Below, one piece after another: positions 14,147-17,645 of a stretch of DNA of 17,645 nucleotides. The stretch lies in NCBI GenBank assembly GCA_028701435.1, contig JAQVQT010000020.1:1-17645 (forward strand), read 5' to 3'. Each line of letters opens with the position of its first letter. Position 1 is the stretch's first letter. The notes beneath the pieces were generated by a model. The model was not told where the DNA came from. It searched no databases and saw only the letters and a program-made list of their open reading frames with translations. Both the position numbers and the translations under genes were made by a program. Source of the DNA: Smithellaceae bacterium. GTDB lineage: Bacteria; Desulfobacterota; Syntrophia; Syntrophales; Smithellaceae.

Positions 14147-16075
14147 TTGGACAAGTCAACCGCACATTCAACAAAGCCAAACCAGGTCACGCTGCCGCGG
14201 TTGTTGGCCGCCAACGCCGAAAAATACGGCGACACGAAAACGGCCATTCGCGAAAAAGCCTTCGGCATCTGGCAGAAATACACCTGGAGCGACTATTTCC
14301 AGTATGTCAGGAAAACAGCGGCGGGCTTTGCCTCTCTGAACCTGACGCGGGGAGACAATCTGTGCATGATCGTAAACAATTCCCCCGAATGGCTTTTTTC
14401 CGAGCTGGGCGCGCACGCGCTGGGCGCGACATCGCTGAATCTCTTTACCTCCTCCATCGCCGAGGAACTCGCCTTCTCCATCGGACGCATCCGCTCCCCC
14501 CTGGTCGTCGTGCAGGATCAGGAGCAGGTGGACAAGCTTCTGGAAGTCAAAGACAAGCTGCCGCATGTTCAGAACGTCGTGTATGTCGATCCCACCGGTA
14601 TGACGTCTTACGAAGACAACCCCTGGCTGATCAGCTACGCGACGCTCCTGGAGCGGGGTGAAAAATTCCTGGCCGATCATCCGGGGGTTGTGGAGGAGGA
14701 AATCGGCAAGGGAAGGCCGCAGGACATTGCCGTCATGATGCAGACCTCCGGCACCACCGGCGTGCCGAAAATCGCCATGTTGTCCCATCGCAATCTGGCC
14801 GCCATGGCATTTCAGTGGATCGAAGCCGCGGACATTCAGCCGGAAGAAAACTGGATTTCCATGTCGCCGACCGCCTGGATCGTCGATCAGATGTGGGGCA
14901 TGGGCGTGGCGCTCGCCGGCGCGATGACGATGAATTTTCCGGAAACGCCGGAGACGGTGCTGGAAGATTTCCGGGATATCGGCCCTTCCATGCTCATCAC
15001 CGCCTCGCGTTTCTGGGAGGACATGGCCTCCCGTATTCGCGTGAAAATATCCGATGCGAGCTGGATCAAAAGGAAGCTTTTTTACCTGGGAGAGAGGATA
15101 GGCCGAACGGTTGTCGAAAAAAAATTGCACAAAGAGCGCATTTCCTGGCCCGTCCATGGGTTGTATCGTTTTCTGAAGATGGCCGTTTACAACCCGCTTC
15201 TGGACCGCCTGGGCTGCTCCCGTTTTCACAGCGCCTTTACCGGCGGCCACCCGATCAGCCCTGACGTCATCGGATTCTTCCGTGCGATCGGCCTGAATCT
15301 GAAGCAGTGCTACGGACTCACGGAATCCTGCGGGATTTTCCAGATTCAGCCGGACGATGAAGTCAAACTGGAAACCGTCGGCCGGCCTCTGCCGCGGACA
15401 AGCGTCAAACTGGCCGAGGATCAGGAAGTGCTGGTCAAATCAGAGGCCAATTTTTCCGGCTACTACAACGACTACAAGTCCACGGAGGCGGCCTTTGAAA
15501 ACGGCTGGCTGAAAACCGGCGACGCGGGCTACATCGATGAGGATGGCCACCTGCTGATTATCGGCCGCAAGGAAGACATCATCCGCAACAAGAGCGGAAA
15601 CGCCTTCTCGCCCGACTTCATCGAGACCAGGCTCAAGTTCAGCCCCTACATCAAGGAGGCGGTCACGTTCGGCGAGGCGCGGCCTTACATCACCGCCATG
15701 ATCAACATCGATCTGGGCAATGTCGGCAACTGGGCGGAAGAACGGATGATTCCCTATACGACCTACATGGATCTGTCCCAGCAGAAAGCCGTGGAGGAGT
15801 TGATTTTGAAGGAAGTTCAAGAGGTGAACCGGCAGCTTCCCGACGTGATGAAGATCAAAAAGTTCGTTCTGCTCTACAAGCTGCTGGACGCGGATGACGA
15901 CGAGCTGACGCGTACCGGAAAGGTGCGCCGGCGCTTCGTTTACGGCCTGTATATCAAAATCATTGAAGCGATGTACGGCGGACGGATCAATGTGCCGGTG
16001 ACGGGAAAAATCCGCTACCGGGACGGAAGGATCGGCGAGATCGAAACCACCATTAATATTATCGGCGTGGATTGA
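14147..16075 (+). CDS. AMP-binding acyl-CoA synthetase (long-chain type)
   Basis: A 642-residue ANL-superfamily ligase that activates a carboxylic acid with ATP to the acyl-adenylate and then to the acyl-CoA. Core motifs are intact: P-loop TSGTTGVPK at 200-208, YGLTES at 389-394, TGDAGYIDEDG at 457-467, GRKEDIIRNKSG near 473-484 and the catalytic Lys592 in TGKVRR. The insert around 305-360 with a basic helix and the length over 600 residues resemble long-chain fatty-acyl-CoA synthetases rather than short acetate or benzoate ligases. About 45 residues follow the final GKVRR motif. The start is TTG at 14147 with AGAGGG about 9 bases upstream. It lies between livG and livH and its stop is 11 bases before the livH start, so it is part of the transporter operon. 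Confidence 0.88.
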   Translation: MDKSTAHSTKPNQVTLPRLLAANAEKYGDTKTAIREKAFGIWQKYTWSDYFQYVRKTAAGFASLNLTRGDNLCMIVNNSPEWLFSELGAHALGATSLNLFTSSIAEELAFSIGRIRSPLVVVQDQEQVDKLLEVKDKLPHVQNVVYVDPTGMTSYEDNPWLISYATLLERGEKFLADHPGVVEEEIGKGRPQDIAVMMQTSGTTGVPKIAMLSHRNLAAMAFQWIEAADIQPEENWISMSPTAWIVDQMWGMGVALAGAMTMNFPETPETVLEDFRDIGPSMLITASRFWEDMASRIRVKISDASWIKRKLFYLGERIGRTVVEKKLHKERISWPVHGLYRFLKMAVYNPLLDRLGCSRFHSAFTGGHPISPDVIGFFRAIGLNLKQCYGLTESCGIFQIQPDDEVKLETVGRPLPRTSVKLAEDQEVLVKSEANFSGYYNDYKSTEAAFENGWLKTGDAGYIDEDGHLLIIGRKEDIIRNKSGNAFSPDFIETRLKFSPYIKEAVTFGEARPYITAMINIDLGNVGNWAEERMIPYTTYMDLSQQKAVEELILKEVQEVNRQLPDVMKIKKFVLLYKLLDADDDELTRTGKVRRRFVYGLYIKIIEAMYGGRINVPVTGKIRYRDGRIGEIETTINIIGVD

Positions 16076-16086
16076 GGAATCGGTTT

Positions 16087-16965
16087 ATGGAATTTTTTCT
16101 GCAATTGCTGGTCAACGGCGTTTGTGTCGGCCTGCTGTACGGCATTTCCGCCATGGGCTTCGTGATGATTTTCAAGGCATCCAGCGTGCTCAACTTCGCG
16201 CACGGCGAACTGCTGGCGCTGGGGGCCTTCTTTTTTCTGTCGCTGGTCACGTGGGGAAAAATCCCGGTGGCGGCCGCCTTTGTGCTGACGCTGGCCGGAT
16301 GCTTTCTGCTGGGTTTTTTGATTGAAAAGTTTTTCCTGCGGCCGCTCATCGGAGAAAAGCTCATCTTCGTCATCATGCTGACGGTGGGGCTCGCCGCCAT
16401 GTTCAAGGGCCTGATTCTGTTCATCTGGGGCGGCAATCTGCACACCTATCCGGAGTTTCTGCCCGCCTCGCTGGAGTTTCATCTGGGGTCGATCTACATT
16501 GCGCCCGTGTATTCCGCCACGCTGGTGATCAGCGTCGTGTTTCTGGTTCTCTTCGGTCTGTTTTTTAAAAAGTCGTCCCAGGGCATCTTCATGCGTTCGG
16601 TGGCGGACAATCAGAAAGCGGCCCTGTCGCTGGGCGTCCATGTCCGCCGCGTCTTCGCGCTTTCCTGGGCGATTGCCGCGATGGTAGCCTGCATGAGCGG
16701 CATCGTTCTGGGCATCATCAACGGCGTAAACGTCCACGACCTGTCCGCCATCGGCCTGAAAGTTTTTCCCGTCGTCATTCTGGGCGGCCTGGACAGCATC
16801 GGCGGGGCGATCATCGGCGGCATCATCATCGGTCTTCTGGAAACCTTCACCGGCGGCTATCTGTCTCCGTCGTTGAGAGACGTGGTTCCCTACATCGTGC
16901 TGGTTTTCATCCTGATGGTGAAGCCCTACGGTCTGTTCGGTCTGGTGGAGATTGAAAGAGTGTAA
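16087..16965 (+). CDS. livH: ABC transporter permease LivH
   Basis: A 292-residue integral inner-membrane permease of the LivH family with about eight hydrophobic segments. Diagnostic parts are the N-terminal LVNGVCVGLLYGISAMGF, then FKASSVLNFAHGELLALGAF near residues 30-50, the cytoplasmic coupling loop with RSVADNQKAALSLGVHVRRV near 180-200 and the C-terminal VILGGLDSIGGAIIGGIIIGLLE. The ATG at 16087 has GAGGAA (16074-16079) 7 bases upstream; a TTG at 16072 overlapping the ligase stop is possible but lacks a ribosome site. Translation is probably coupled to the ligase gene. It pairs with livM, which starts 1 base after this stop. Confidence 0.93.
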   Translation: MEFFLQLLVNGVCVGLLYGISAMGFVMIFKASSVLNFAHGELLALGAFFFLSLVTWGKIPVAAAFVLTLAGCFLLGFLIEKFFLRPLIGEKLIFVIMLTVGLAAMFKGLILFIWGGNLHTYPEFLPASLEFHLGSIYIAPVYSATLVISVVFLVLFGLFFKKSSQGIFMRSVADNQKAALSLGVHVRRVFALSWAIAAMVACMSGIVLGIINGVNVHDLSAIGLKVFPVVILGGLDSIGGAIIGGIIIGLLETFTGGYLSPSLRDVVPYIVLVFILMVKPYGLFGLVEIERV

Positions 16966-16966
16966 T

Positions 16967-17645
16967 ATGAAGAAACCATCTTTTCATCCCTGCGGCAATT
17001 TCCGCGAAACCTATGCACAGGAGCTGGCCATTTTCGACACCTGGTTCGGCCGGGTGAGTCTTTTGATTTTCCTTCTTCTGCTTTTCGGCCTTGCGCCGTT
17101 CGTCCTGGACCGCTACCTGCTGTATATTTTGAACAACATCGGAATCCTGGCGATTGCCGCGATCGGCCTCAATATTCTCATCGGCTACACCGGACAGATC
17201 TCGCTGGGGCACGGCGCGTTTTTCGGCGTGGGGGCCTACGCGGGAGCGATTCTGGCCACGCGCCTGAACCTGCCGTTCTTCGTCTGCATTCCCGCCGCGG
17301 GACTGATCACCGCCATGGTCGGCATGATTTTCGGCATTCCTTCAGGCCGCCTCAAGGGCCTTTACCTGACGATCGCCACGCTGGCCGGCCAGTTCATCAT
17401 CGAGTATGTCCTGATCCAGTGGGAAAGCCTGACCAAGGGGACCATGGGCATCACGCTGCCGGAGCCGCAGGTCCTGGGCGTCAACATCTCCGGAGACAAG
17501 GCCTTTTTCTTTTTGATTTTTGCCTGCCTGGTCTGCATGACCTGGTTCGCGGTCAACATCATGCGCAGCAAATACGGCCGGGCGTTTGTCGCCATTCGGG
17601 ACAACGACCGCGCGGCGGAAGGCATGGGCATACCGATCTTCCGCT
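16967..17645 (+). CDS. livM: ABC transporter permease LivM (3' partial)
   Basis: The reading frame opens with ATG at 16967, 1 base after the livH stop, and stays open to the end of the window for 226 codons, so it is truncated by the window edge and not by mutation. The first 25 residues are hydrophilic and cytoplasmic, followed by hydrophobic segments. The LivM hallmark GYTGQISLGHGAFFGVGAY is near residues 72-90, GLYLTIATLAGQF follows, and the coupling-loop motif begins at the window edge with AIRDNDRAAEGMG. LivH and LivM form the membrane heterodimer of the transporter. The second ATPase gene livF is expected downstream, outside the window. Confidence 0.9.
   Translation, partial: MKKPSFHPCGNFRETYAQELAIFDTWFGRVSLLIFLLLLFGLAPFVLDRYLLYILNNIGILAIAAIGLNILIGYTGQISLGHGAFFGVGAYAGAILATRLNLPFFVCIPAAGLITAMVGMIFGIPSGRLKGLYLTIATLAGQFIIEYVLIQWESLTKGTMGITLPEPQVLGVNISGDKAFFFLIFACLVCMTWFAVNIMRSKYGRAFVAIRDNDRAAEGMGIPIFR

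Noticed and set aside
14168..15250. Long 360-codon open frame on the minus strand opposite the acyl-CoA synthetase
   Set aside because: It is antisense to a motif-complete ligase, has a composition typical of a shadow frame (His/Arg/Gln-rich) and no recognisable domain; codon bias of the real gene explains it.
1..17645. CRISPR arrays, insertion sequences, phage genes, attachment sites
   Set aside because: No regularly spaced repeats, transposase, integrase or long direct or terminal repeats were seen on reading through the window.

Overview
The window reads as a chromosomal segment of an anaerobic, Gram-negative bacterium, most likely Desulfobacterota (Syntrophales or Syntrophus/Smithella-like). 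That placement is inferred from gene content: a tungstate-type ABC transporter, a GGGtGRT/NifU-like gene pair typical of anaerobes, a branched-chain-amino-acid-type ABC operon with an acyl-CoA ligase inside it, and a CCA-encoding tRNA. No 16S gene or other marker settles it. There is no sign of phage, insertion sequence or CRISPR, so this looks like core or near-core chromosome.

Layout. (a) 1-1742, plus strand: the end of a tungstate transporter operon, with permease tupB (5' end outside the window) and ATPase/TOBE protein tupC, overlapping by 4 bp. (b) 1830-3532, minus strand: a two-gene operon of a NifU-like iron-sulfur scaffold protein and a GGGtGRT protein, with a promoter, a palindrome in its leader and an intrinsic terminator. 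The function of this pair is not established and it is the best candidate here for an undescribed system. (c) 3857-4282, plus: a hotdog thioesterase. (d) 4309-5643, minus: phosphomannomutase/phosphoglucomutase. (e) 5740-8259, minus: a tight three-gene operon of a YheT-type alpha/beta hydrolase, a Nudix hydrolase with an interrupted Nudix box and a HAD phosphatase. It lies just downstream of a tRNA(CAU) gene whose promoter has a consensus -35. (f) 8466-10223, minus: a large secreted protein with a TolB/CsgG-like N-terminal domain and FG-GAP/VCBS calcium-binding-type repeats. (g) 10448-11737, plus: Si-citrate synthase. (h) 11778-17645, plus: a liv-type ABC transporter operon (binding protein, livG, acyl-CoA synthetase, livH, livM), cut by the window end.

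The liv-type operon has two notable RNA-level features. Ahead of the binding-protein gene lie a promoter, a short Phe-rich ORF and a strong intrinsic terminator, which suggests transcription attenuation or a small RNA. Between the binding-protein gene and livG is an 18-bp hairpin without a T-tract, which probably sets high expression of the binding protein relative to the rest. A ligase between livG and livH suggests that the transporter imports a carboxylic acid that is then activated to a CoA thioester, rather than (or in addition to) an amino acid.

The last gene (livM, from 16967) is open at the window end. Except for the stretch 3533-3856, all gaps between genes are shorter than 300 bases.
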